DNA from: 66-474 sp051961995
GTDB taxonomy: Bacteria; Pseudomonadota; Gammaproteobacteria; Xanthomonadales; Rhodanobacteraceae
Length of the DNA: 26,935 nt
Reading direction: 5' to 3'
Assembly: GCA_051961995.1 (NCBI GenBank)
Contig: JBQCCR010000055.1
Coordinates: 1-26,935 of the forward strand
Part shown: piece after piece, positions 10,374 through 16,908 of the stretch
How positions within the stretch are numbered: position 1 is the first letter of the stretch
Layout of the letters: every line of letters begins with the position of its first letter
Notes under the pieces: generated by a model
Told to the model about the DNA's origin: nothing
The model's database searches: none
The model's input: the letters and a program-made list of their open reading frames with translations, nothing else
Position numbers and translations under genes: made by a program

Positions 10374-10437
10374 TGCAGGAGCGCACCTGTGCGGCTCTTG
10401 GATTTTGAAATTCCTGTCGCGCAGGCGCGCTCCTGCA
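10374..10437. repeat. REP-like inverted pair between pair-1 B and A permease genes
   Basis: TGCAGGAGCGCACCTGTGCG at 10374-10393 and CGCGCAGGCGCGCTCCTGCA at 10418-10437 are near-perfect inverted copies (about 17 of 20 bases) separated by 24 nt. They belong to the same family as the pair at 9006-9083. The right copy ends 1 nt before the stop codon of the B gene. Confidence 0.8.
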
Positions 10438-10438
10438 C

Positions 10439-11752
10439 TCAATTCGACTTCAGTTGCCAGGCCGGCTGCACGCTCGATGCGCGGTAGGTCGGGTACAACG
10501 CGGCCAGCACGCTGGCCAGCACCGCCACAAAAAGCGTCATGAGCAGCAGCGTCACGTCCAGCCGCGCCAGGTCCGCGATGTCCTTGGGCAGTACCAGCCC
10601 CACGCTGGCCACGCCGAGCCCGGTCAACAGGATGCCCAGCACGCCACCGGCCAGACCGATCACGCCGCCTTCGGTCAGGAACTGCGTATAGATCGCCGAA
10701 CGCGGCGCGCCGAGCGCGCGACGGACGCCGATCTCGCCGCTGCGGCGCAGGAACTTCGCCAGCAGCAGGCCGGCGGTATTGACCAGGCACACGATCAGCA
10801 ACCCCAGTGCCACCAGCAGCGACACCTTGGTGTCGCGGGGAACAACGTGCTCGTGATCGAGCCAGTCCATCAGGCCGCGCAGACGCACGTTGGGCGTCCA
10901 GCTATAACGTTGCTTCGAAAAGCCCTCGAGATAATTCTCATAGCGGTGCGCCGCGGCGGCGTCGTCCAGTTGCGCCATGTAGGCGATCCAGATGCAACTC
11001 GAATGCTGGAGGCCGACGAAGCCACCCTCCTCGGGCATCTTGTAGCAATTGGTGTTGCCATCGTTGGGCATGCCCGCCGCGATCGCGGTGTTGAACGGCA
11101 GGAACAGATCCTCGCTGTCCACGTAGAAACCGCCGGTGTTGACCACGTCGTAGAACTTCAACTGCGGATTCCACTTTCCGATAATCCCCACGACCCGGTA
11201 ATCGCGGCCTTCGACGTTGATGGTCTTGCCGACGTTGTTGCCGCCGCCGAACACCTTGTTGTTGAGGTCCTGGCTGATCACCGCCACCTCCGCACGATGC
11301 TCGTCGTCCGCGGGACTCCATCCGTTTCCGTACAGGAAAGGCATGTCCACCATCGGGAAGAATTCCGAGAACACCGCGTGTCCGGTGATGTTGATCGGAT
11401 GCGTGCCAGGCCGGGCCGGCACCACCGACGGCGTGATCATGTAAAGCGCCGATTGAAACTTCGCGCGGTGATCGCGCATCAGCGCGACGGCATCGTTGTA
11501 ATCCAGCGCGTTGGGCGGCCCCTTCTCGCTGTCTGTATCTTCGGAGTGCGAGGCCGGCCCCCACATGTCGATCTGCGGCACGTAAAGTTTCGAGGATTTC
11601 CACGGGATCGGGTCGCCCGACACCGCGCGGAATACCGACCACGTCGTCATGGACGCGGCCACGCCGAAGCCGATGGTGAGGATCATCAGCGCGGTGAGCC
11701 CCGGGCTGCGTTTCAGGCTGCGCAGGGCGAGATCAATGTAGTAGCGGAACAT
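10439..11752 (-). CDS. ABC transporter permease, FtsX/MacB family (type B, pair 1)
   Basis: 437-aa type B permease, first of the eight in transcription order, starting MFRYYIDLALRSLKRSPG with GGAG about 8 nt upstream. TM1 (about 18-42) is followed by SGDPIPWKSSK. The periplasmic domain has FFPMVDMPFLYGNGW, NNVGKTI and KWNPQLKFYD, plus a Cys pair (C-x16-C-I-W). The membrane part carries GEIGVRRALGA. It is most like the pair-4 B gene (shared SVFRAVSGDPIP and IDxWGP). It is preceded by a repeat-filled gap and the small gene at 11865-12167. Likely partner is the A permease that follows. Confidence 0.9.
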   Translation of the reverse strand: MFRYYIDLALRSLKRSPGLTALMILTIGFGVAASMTTWSVFRAVSGDPIPWKSSKLYVPQIDMWGPASHSEDTDSEKGPPNALDYNDAVALMRDHRAKFQSALYMITPSVVPARPGTHPINITGHAVFSEFFPMVDMPFLYGNGWSPADDEHRAEVAVISQDLNNKVFGGGNNVGKTINVEGRDYRVVGIIGKWNPQLKFYDVVNTGGFYVDSEDLFLPFNTAIAAGMPNDGNTNCYKMPEEGGFVGLQHSSCIWIAYMAQLDDAAAAHRYENYLEGFSKQRYSWTPNVRLRGLMDWLDHEHVVPRDTKVSLLVALGLLIVCLVNTAGLLLAKFLRRSGEIGVRRALGAPRSAIYTQFLTEGGVIGLAGGVLGILLTGLGVASVGLVLPKDIADLARLDVTLLLMTLFVAVLASVLAALYPTYRASSVQPAWQLKSN

Positions 11753-11774
11753 TCGAAAACTCCGGAAGTGGACT

Positions 11775-11853
11775 CCCTCCCCTCAGGGAGGGCCGGGGTG
11801 GCGCTGGTTTTCGGACCCGCACCATCCCCACCCGAATCCTCCCCTTCAAGGGG
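11775..11853. repeat. Intergenic hairpin pair (GC-rich repeat)
   Basis: CCCTCCC-CTCA-GGGAGGG (11775-11792) is a perfect 7-bp hairpin. A second hairpin, TCCCC-TTCAA-GGGGA, lies at 11840-11854. Between them are GGGGTGG and CCCCACCC, which can partly pair. It resembles the small palindromic elements often seen between xanthomonad genes. It separates the small gene from the permease array and could act as a partial transcription barrier. Confidence 0.55.
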
Positions 11854-11864
11854 ATGACTTCAAA

Positions 11865-12167
11865 TCAACCCCTACTCGCCCGCATCGGCGTCACCGCGAA
11901 CGAGTAGTACGGCATGTCCAGCGCTACGCCGCCGCCGCCGGCCACATCGGAGTCTTGCTCCGCACGCGCCTGCGGATGCAGCTCCCGCAATTGCTCGCGG
12001 GTGGGCCGCACCTCGATCGGCGCCAACGTGTGGATGTTGTCCACTTCTGCCGACGGCGCGCGCAGCGTCGCTGCGCCCGCAGCGTTGGCCCACGCGCGCA
12101 CGCCCGCGACACCGCCGGTCGCGATCAACACGGCACCCGTGATTGCGAATAGCTGATTCTTGTCCAT
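11865..12167 (-). CDS. Small membrane-anchored or secreted protein of unknown function
   Basis: 100 aa. The start ATG 12167 has a clear AGGAGA 7-8 nt upstream. Residues about 7-29 (FAITGAVLIATGGVAGVRAWA) form a hydrophobic signal peptide or anchor, shown here shortened as AITGAVLIATGGVAGV. A polar segment follows with LAPIEVRPTREQLRELHPQ, then GGGG and a C-terminus DMPYYSFAVTP. I do not recognise the family. It sits between the ATPase (55 nt upstream) and the first permease, so it belongs to the same transcription unit. A perfect CTCTCG-AA-CGAGAG hairpin lies at 12188-12201 in its leader. It could be an accessory subunit, a chaperone or even a transported product; the sequence does not decide between these. 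Confidence 0.7.
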   Translation of the reverse strand: MDKNQLFAITGAVLIATGGVAGVRAWANAAGAATLRAPSAEVDNIHTLAPIEVRPTREQLRELHPQARAEQDSDVAGGGGVALDMPYYSFAVTPMRASRG

Positions 12168-12221
12168 GACGATTCTCCTGACCTCTTCTCTCGAACGAGA
12201 GTGACGCCCACTCCTGGGCCG

Positions 12222-12944
12222 TCAACTGCGCTCGTTCACCACTGCCGCATGCGCGCGCGCGTGGAAGCGCGGCTCCTCGGTGATGTCCACGGCCTGGCCG
12301 TCCACGATGTGCACGCTGCGCTGCGCGCGCGTGGCCAGTTCCGGGTCGTGGGTGACCATCACGATGGTCGCGCCTTCGCGATGGATGTCCTCCAGCAGTT
12401 CCATCACGCCGCGTGCCATTTGCGTATCCAGATTGCCGGTCGGCTCGTCGGCGAGCAGCAACCGTGGCGAGCCGGCCAGCGCGCGCGCGATCGCCACGCG
12501 CTGCTGCTGGCCGCCGGAAAGCTCGGCCGGGTAATGCTTGGCGCGCGAAGCCAGGCCCACGCGCTCCAGCGAATCCATGATCCGCCGCTTGCGCTCGGCG
12601 GATTTCATGCCGCGATAGCGCAACGGCACTTCCACGTTGTCGTGCACGTTGAGATCGGGAATCAGGTTGAAGCTCTGGAAAACGAAACCGATCTTCTCGT
12701 TGCGGATCTTCGAGCGCGCGTTGTCGTTCATGTCGCTGACATCCACGCCGTCCAGCCGGTACTCGCCGCCGCTGAAACTTTCCAGCAGGCCCGCGATGGT
12801 GAGGAAGGTGGTCTTGCCGGAACCGGACGGCCCCATTACGGCGACGAACTCGCCTTCCTTCACGTCAATGTTGAAATCGCGCAGCGCGTAGGTCTCCACC
12901 ACTTCGGTGCGATAGACCTTGGAGAGATGGGTCATTTTCAACAT
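12222..12944 (-). CDS. ABC transporter ATP-binding protein (MacB/LolD type)
   Basis: 240-aa cytoplasmic ATPase, the only ATPase in this part of the cluster. Walker A GPSGSGKT is at 38-45, Q-loop Q90, signature LSGGQ at 142-146, Walker B LLLADE at 162-167 and the H-loop His at 199. These are typical of MacB/LolD/FtsE ATPases that pair with FtsX-like permeases. ATG 12944 is chosen because AAGGA sits about 9-10 nt ahead and the protein then starts at the domain edge (MLKMTHLSKVYRTEV); the open frame upstream has no homology-like content. The C-terminal tail beyond 220 (EEPRFHARAHAAVVNERS) is a short extension. It lies 110 nt after the adaptor gene and must power all eight permeases unless another ATPase is encoded elsewhere. 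Confidence 0.95.
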   Translation of the reverse strand: MLKMTHLSKVYRTEVVETYALRDFNIDVKEGEFVAVMGPSGSGKTTFLTIAGLLESFSGGEYRLDGVDVSDMNDNARSKIRNEKIGFVFQSFNLIPDLNVHDNVEVPLRYRGMKSAERKRRIMDSLERVGLASRAKHYPAELSGGQQQRVAIARALAGSPRLLLADEPTGNLDTQMARGVMELLEDIHREGATIVMVTHDPELATRAQRSVHIVDGQAVDITEEPRFHARAHAAVVNERS

Positions 12945-13054
12945 GGCGTGTTTTCCTTCGCTGATGGTGTTCGGATGCGGGTTATGCGATTTGGGTTGCA
13001 CTGTCGGTCCGGTTGTCAGTTGCCTTGGTCGTCGCGCGGCGTCCGGCAACACTG

Positions 13055-14329
13055 CTAATCACTGATCGCCACGCGCTGCGCGCCGTTGAACGCGTCGGTG
13101 CCGGAGATCACGACGCGGTCGCCTTCCTTCAACCCTTGCAGGATTTCGACCTTGTCTATGGAGCTGGCGCCCACGCGGATCGGCGTCTTGGTTGCGATGC
13201 CGTCCTTCACCACGTAGGCGTAATTGCCGCCGGATTCGTCCACGAACGAACCGCGTGCCACGGTCAGCACATCCTTGCGTTGATCCAAAACGATGCGCAC
13301 CGAGAGCCGCTGGTTCTGGCGCAGGTGTTCCGGCTTGGCATCCACGAAGCGCACGCGCGCGGCGACCTGGCCATCCACCACTTCCGGCGAGATCGCGCTC
13401 ACCGCGCCCTTCCAGCTGCCACCGTTGCCGGTGATGTCGGCGGCCATGCCGACGGCGAGATCGCGCGCGAAGCTCTCCGGCACCTTCACTTCCACCTCGA
13501 GCGCGGAGAGGTCAATCACCGTGAGCAGTTGCGCGTCCTTGGCGACGGTCGCGCGCGGCGCGATGAACAACTGGCCGACCTGGCCGTTCACCGGCGAGCG
13601 CACGTTCAACTCGTCCACTTGCCGCTCCAGATCCTTGACCAGCAGTTGCTGGCGCTCCCAGGCAAGCTTCTTGGCCTTCACGTCGAAGTTGAGGCTGTCG
13701 TTGTCGAGCGAAAGATCTTCAGTCGCATGCTTCAGCGCGATCTGCGCCTTCTCCAGCGTGCCCTGCGCGTGCGCCACTTCCATCTGCGCGATCGCGCCCT
13801 TGGCGAAGGCTTTCTGGTTGCGCACCAGATCGTTCTGCGCGGTCTTGGCGTCGATCTGGGCGTTGTCGTGCGCCTTCTGCAATTCCAGCCGCTGCTTGCG
13901 CGCGTCAATCTGCGCGCGCTGGTAATCCACCTGCAGCGCATCGGCGTTGGATTCTTCCTGCGCCAGCTTGTTGGTCAGTTCCGGGCTGTCCACCACCGCC
14001 AGCACCTGGCCCTGCTTCACGGTGTCGCCGGCCTTGACCTTCAACGTGACCGCACCGGGTGACGTGGCGTACATCGTCGGACTGACCGCCGCGACCACGC
14101 GGCCTTCCGCAGCGATGTCGCGCACGAACGGACCGCGCTCGACGGTGGCGATGGAAATGCGCGTCGCGCTCACCGAGGCGTCGGTGGAAAGCATGCGCAT
14201 GGCGGTCGGCACGATCAGCGCGAGTGCAATCAATACCGCGACCGCGCCCCCGATCCACAGCATGCGTTTGCGCGTGGAAGGTTTGCGCTCGATCAGCCGG
14301 TCCTGCGCCGAGGTGTCGCGTATTGCCAT
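13055..14329 (-). CDS. HlyD/MacA-family periplasmic adaptor protein
   Basis: 424-aa membrane-fusion protein linking an inner-membrane transporter to an outer-membrane channel or substrate acceptor. A single N-terminal TM anchor lies at about 22-42. The first half of the lipoyl domain has VTLKVKAGDTVKQGQVLAVV. A long alpha-helical hairpin (about 108-210) is rich in Ala, Gln, Lys and Glu. The second lipoyl half has RSPVNGQVGQL, followed by beta-barrel and membrane-proximal domains ending LKEGDRVVISG. ATG 14329 has GGAG 8 nt upstream and is chosen over the much longer open frame, which crosses the divergent promoter region. It is the first gene of the minus-strand cluster, about 44 nt downstream of the predicted sigma-54 start site. 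Confidence 0.93.
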   Translation of the reverse strand: MAIRDTSAQDRLIERKPSTRKRMLWIGGAVAVLIALALIVPTAMRMLSTDASVSATRISIATVERGPFVRDIAAEGRVVAAVSPTMYATSPGAVTLKVKAGDTVKQGQVLAVVDSPELTNKLAQEESNADALQVDYQRAQIDARKQRLELQKAHDNAQIDAKTAQNDLVRNQKAFAKGAIAQMEVAHAQGTLEKAQIALKHATEDLSLDNDSLNFDVKAKKLAWERQQLLVKDLERQVDELNVRSPVNGQVGQLFIAPRATVAKDAQLLTVIDLSALEVEVKVPESFARDLAVGMAADITGNGGSWKGAVSAISPEVVDGQVAARVRFVDAKPEHLRQNQRLSVRIVLDQRKDVLTVARGSFVDESGGNYAYVVKDGIATKTPIRVGASSIDKVEILQGLKEGDRVVISGTDAFNGAQRVAISD

Positions 14330-14383
14330 TGTTCGTGCTCCGCTCCGTTTGCCGATCGCGACGTGCGACCACGAGCAGGCTTC

Positions 14384-14400
14384 TGCAATCGCGATGCCAA
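14384..14400 (-). promoter_or_regulatory. Sigma-54 (-24/-12) promoter for the transporter cluster
   Basis: On the minus strand the sequence reads TTGGCATCGCGATTGCA, matching TGGCAC-N5-TTGCA with the invariant GG and GC exactly 10 nt apart. Predicted transcription start is about 14373, leaving a 44-nt leader before the adaptor ATG at 14329. The last gene of the same strand is a sigma-54 activator, which strengthens the call. Confidence 0.8.
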
Positions 14401-14453
14401 GGACGGAAATGGCATGGGAGCGCGGTTTGCACGGGTTTCTGCGCAGGCAAAAG

Positions 14454-14486
14454 TGTCCGCGGACAGGAGCGGACGAGAGGCCGGAC
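14454..14486. promoter_or_regulatory. Candidate enhancer (UAS) for the sigma-54 activator
   Basis: A perfect 12-bp palindrome TGTCCGCGGACA (14454-14465) is centred about 87 bp upstream of the predicted sigma-54 start. CGGAC recurs at 14460, 14470 and 14482, roughly one helical turn apart. Position and symmetry fit an NtrC-type binding site; the link to this regulator is inferred. Confidence 0.5.
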
Positions 14487-14504
14487 GGAAGCCCGTGCAC
14501 GTGA

Positions 14505-14532
14505 TGCGACCTTTTGCGTGAGTACGGCATCC
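14505..14532 (+). promoter_or_regulatory. Candidate ECF-type promoter of the sigma factor operon
   Basis: TGCGACC at 14505-14511 and GGCATCC at 14526-14532 are spaced like ECF -35/-10 elements. The start site would fall almost on the GTG at 14540, implying a leaderless message or a later start codon. Confidence 0.35.
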
Positions 14533-14539
14533 TAGACAT

Positions 14540-15139
14540 GTGGAGCCGCCCTCTTCCTCCCAGCAACATTCCTTCCAGCAGCCGGTGGAACCGGAGCTGG
14601 TCGCCCGCTTGCAACGCGGCGACCTCGCTGCGTTCGAATGCATTTACCGGCAGTTCGAACGCGCGGCGTGGACGCTTGCCTTGCGCTTGACCGGACGGGC
14701 CGACGTCGCCCAGGAAATCCTGCAGGACGCGATGCTCAAGGCCTACGAGCGCGCCCGGCAATACCGCGGCGATGCACCGTTTTCGGCGTGGCTGCGCAAG
14801 CTGGTGATCAACGAAGCCTTGATGCGGCTGCGCCACGACCGCCTGCACGTATTCGAGGCATTCACCGATACGCAGGCGGATGCAGATGCCGCCGAACCGT
14901 GGACGCGGGCGGATGCAACGACTCTGGATCGCGCGCTCAACCGCCTGCCCGACACCGCGCGCGCGGTGCTGTGGCTGTACTACGTCGAAGGTTGCACGCA
15001 CATCGAGATCGCCCAACGGTTCGGACGGACGGTGAGTTTTTCCAAATCGCAGCTCGCGCGCGCCACGCGGCGCCTCCGCGAACTGTTGCGATCGCATACC
15101 GAGGAAACGCCATGCACGATGAAGCCCGCCAATACGTGA
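14540..15139 (+). CDS. ECF-family RNA polymerase sigma factor
   Basis: 199 aa. Region 2 (about 22-88) contains ADVAQEILQDAMLKAYERA and FSAWLRKLVINEALMRLR. Region 4 (about 130-185) contains LPDTARAVLWLYYVEGCTHIEIAQRFG and a basic recognition helix. Such sigma factors direct polymerase to a small envelope- or stress-response regulon. The start is uncertain: GTG 14540 gives the full frame but has no good ribosome binding site, and GTG 14585 is an alternative that still retains both regions. It overlaps the next gene by 28 nt, which suggests translational coupling with its likely antagonist. It is transcribed divergently from the transporter cluster across a 210-nt shared regulatory region. Confidence 0.88.
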   Translation: MEPPSSSQQHSFQQPVEPELVARLQRGDLAAFECIYRQFERAAWTLALRLTGRADVAQEILQDAMLKAYERARQYRGDAPFSAWLRKLVINEALMRLRHDRLHVFEAFTDTQADADAAEPWTRADATTLDRALNRLPDTARAVLWLYYVEGCTHIEIAQRFGRTVSFSKSQLARATRRLRELLRSHTEETPCTMKPANT

Positions 15140-15684
15140 ACGGCGATCCCGCGCTGGCCGCCGCCCTGCGGGCGCTGTCCGCCGCCGTGCCCCCGCCTGA
15201 CGGCTGGCCGCAACTCGCCGCGCGCATTGCACGCCGCCGCCGCACGCGCGCGATGTTGCGCATCGCCGTGCCCGCCGCGCTGGCGGCAGGCGTGGCGATC
15301 GCGATCACGCTGCCGCACCTGGGGCCCGCGCGCGCGCCGGTGGCACCATCGGGTGTGGCGCAACACGCACCGGTTCCGGCACGCGCTTCTGGAACGGAAT
15401 TGAATGCATTGCGCGCGCAATCGCAACGTTTGCAGGCATGGGTCCAAACGCTGGATCGAAACGGCGGCCCCCTGGATGGTGACGCGCTCGCCGGCGCGGT
15501 CGCGCTGCAGGACCGGATCGGACTGGTCGATCTGCAGTTGAGCGCCGCGACCGATCCGGCGACCCGCGCATCCTTGTGGCAGGAGCGCAATCTCCTGCTG
15601 CAACAGCTCGGACTGTTGCACCTGCAACCGTACAGCGTGGCCGAGCACACCCATTCCATGCCGAACGAAACGACCATTCTTTGA
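15112..15684 (+). CDS. Membrane-anchored protein, probable anti-sigma factor
   Basis: 190 aa, starting at ATG 15112 with GAGG 7 nt upstream, inside the 3' end of the sigma gene. A short N-terminal cytoplasmic part (about 1-45) contains WPQLAARIARRRRTR. One TM segment follows at about 47-66 (MLRIAVPAALAAGVAIAI). The periplasmic part has LNALRAQSQRLQAW and a helical Gln/Leu-rich C-terminus. There are no Cys residues, so it is not a zinc-binding anti-sigma domain. I assign the role from position and topology rather than from a recognisable domain. The next gene, a periplasmic PDZ protein, may take part in the same signalling route. Confidence 0.65.
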   Translation: MHDEARQYVNGDPALAAALRALSAAVPPPDGWPQLAARIARRRRTRAMLRIAVPAALAAGVAIAITLPHLGPARAPVAPSGVAQHAPVPARASGTELNALRAQSQRLQAWVQTLDRNGGPLDGDALAGAVALQDRIGLVDLQLSAATDPATRASLWQERNLLLQQLGLLHLQPYSVAEHTHSMPNETTIL

Positions 15685-15694
15685 GAGTCCCGCC

Positions 15695-16870
15695 ATGAAA
15701 AGCCTGATCGCTTTGCCGCTGTTGCTGTTCGCTTGTGTCGCAGTGGCTGCGCCGCCCAGCGCGTCCTCCAGCGGGATCGCCGCGGAGTCGGGCCGTGAAG
15801 CCGCGCAGATGGCTGGCAAGGCCGCGCATGCGCGCGAAGAAGCCCAGCGCGCCGCCAGCGATGCAGCGCGAACGGCCGACGAAGCCGCGCGGGCCGGCGA
15901 CGACGCCGCACGGCGAGCGACCGACGCGCAGAAACTCGCGGATCTGCAAATGCGCATGAACGATCTCGCACAGCGCATGGCAGAGCTGTCCGTGAAGGCC
16001 GGCGATCGGGCCAGCGCCAGCGCGCTGCGTTACCTCGCCGACGGCAAGCGCGGCATGCTGGGCATCGTTCTGGACCATGATTCGGCGGGTCTTCGGGTCG
16101 GTGCGGTGACCCCGGACGGTCCGGCGGAACGCGCAGGCATTCGCGAGGGCGACGTGATCACCGCGATCGACGGCCAGCCCGTGCACGCTGGCGCCATGTC
16201 GCGGGACGATCTCGTCGCAGGCAAACCGATTGCGCTTTCGGTGCTGCGCGACGGCAAGGCCTTGCAGTTCCATGTCACGCCCGAGCGCTTCCAGGCGGCG
16301 GACTGGCAGGCACTGGCGCGCACCGCGCAGGCCGCGGCGCAGCGCTCGCTCGCGTCGGTGAACTCACCGGAGTTCCGCAGGCAGCTCGATCGGCGCATCG
16401 AAGACGCGATGAAGCAGACCGAGCGCGCGCGCGCGGAGATCGCCAGGCACCGGGGCGATCATTTCGATTTCAACGGCCGCTGGTTCGCCCCGTGGTGGGG
16501 TCTGAATCTCGCTTCGCTGAACCCGCAACTCGGCCGCTACTTCGGCGCCGACAGCGGCGCGCTGGTGCTGTCGGTGGACGACAAGAGTTATCGCGGGCTG
16601 GAATCCGGCGACGTGATCGTCGCGGTGGACGGCCATGCGGTGGCGCGCCCGGGCGACGTGATGCGCGCGTTGCAGTCGCTGCCCACGGATGCGACGGCGC
16701 ACCTCAAGGTGCTCCGGCACGGCAAGCAGATCGCGCTGGATTTCAAGGTGCCTGCGGGGGGCAATCTGGTGCCGCCCGCGCCGCCGGCTCCGCCCGCCGC
16801 ACCCGTTGCGCCCGTTGCGCCTCCGGCGCCGGCGCCGCCCCCGCCGGTATCAAAGGGCCGTACGGGTTGA
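15695..16870 (+). CDS. Secreted two-PDZ-domain protein with Ala-rich coiled coil
   Basis: 391 aa, third gene of the sigma factor operon, 10 nt after the stop of the preceding gene. A signal peptide spans about 1-18/19 (cleavage near AVA-A). An Ala/Glu/Arg-rich helical region (30-105) looks like a coiled coil. PDZ 1 is at about 119-196 (GMLGIVLDHD, GIREGDVITAIDGQPV). A helical linker with KQTERARAEIARHR follows, then PDZ 2 at about 268-352 (LESGDVIVAVDGHAV). The tail (359-385) is Pro/Ala-rich. There is no trypsin-like protease domain, so it is not DegS or DegP. It may bind exposed C-termini of envelope proteins and inform the sigma/anti-sigma pair; this is inferred from context. Confidence 0.85.
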   Translation: MKSLIALPLLLFACVAVAAPPSASSSGIAAESGREAAQMAGKAAHAREEAQRAASDAARTADEAARAGDDAARRATDAQKLADLQMRMNDLAQRMAELSVKAGDRASASALRYLADGKRGMLGIVLDHDSAGLRVGAVTPDGPAERAGIREGDVITAIDGQPVHAGAMSRDDLVAGKPIALSVLRDGKALQFHVTPERFQAADWQALARTAQAAAQRSLASVNSPEFRRQLDRRIEDAMKQTERARAEIARHRGDHFDFNGRWFAPWWGLNLASLNPQLGRYFGADSGALVLSVDDKSYRGLESGDVIVAVDGHAVARPGDVMRALQSLPTDATAHLKVLRHGKQIALDFKVPAGGNLVPPAPPAPPAAPVAPVAPPAPAPPPPVSKGRTG

Positions 16871-16908
16871 TCGGATCGCGCGCAGGCGCGTCGCGATCCG
16901 GTCAACCC
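16864..16908. terminator. Bidirectional hairpin terminator spanning two convergent stop codons
   Basis: A stem of about 17 bp pairs 16864-16880 with 16892-16908, with one G-T position and an 11-nt loop. The TGA of the PDZ gene (16868-16870) lies in the left arm and the TGA of the reductase (16902-16904, minus) in the right arm. There is no long T-run on either side, so termination may be inefficient or factor-assisted. Confidence 0.6.

Noticed and set aside
11865..12167. Small operon protein as a double-glycine bacteriocin precursor
   Set aside because: The GGGG run lacks the usual leader pattern before it and the ATPase has no peptidase domain.
14410..14431. Plus-strand TGGCAT ... TTTGCA as a second sigma-54 promoter
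   Set aside because: The GG and GC are 16 nt apart rather than 10, so it cannot be a sigma-54 promoter.
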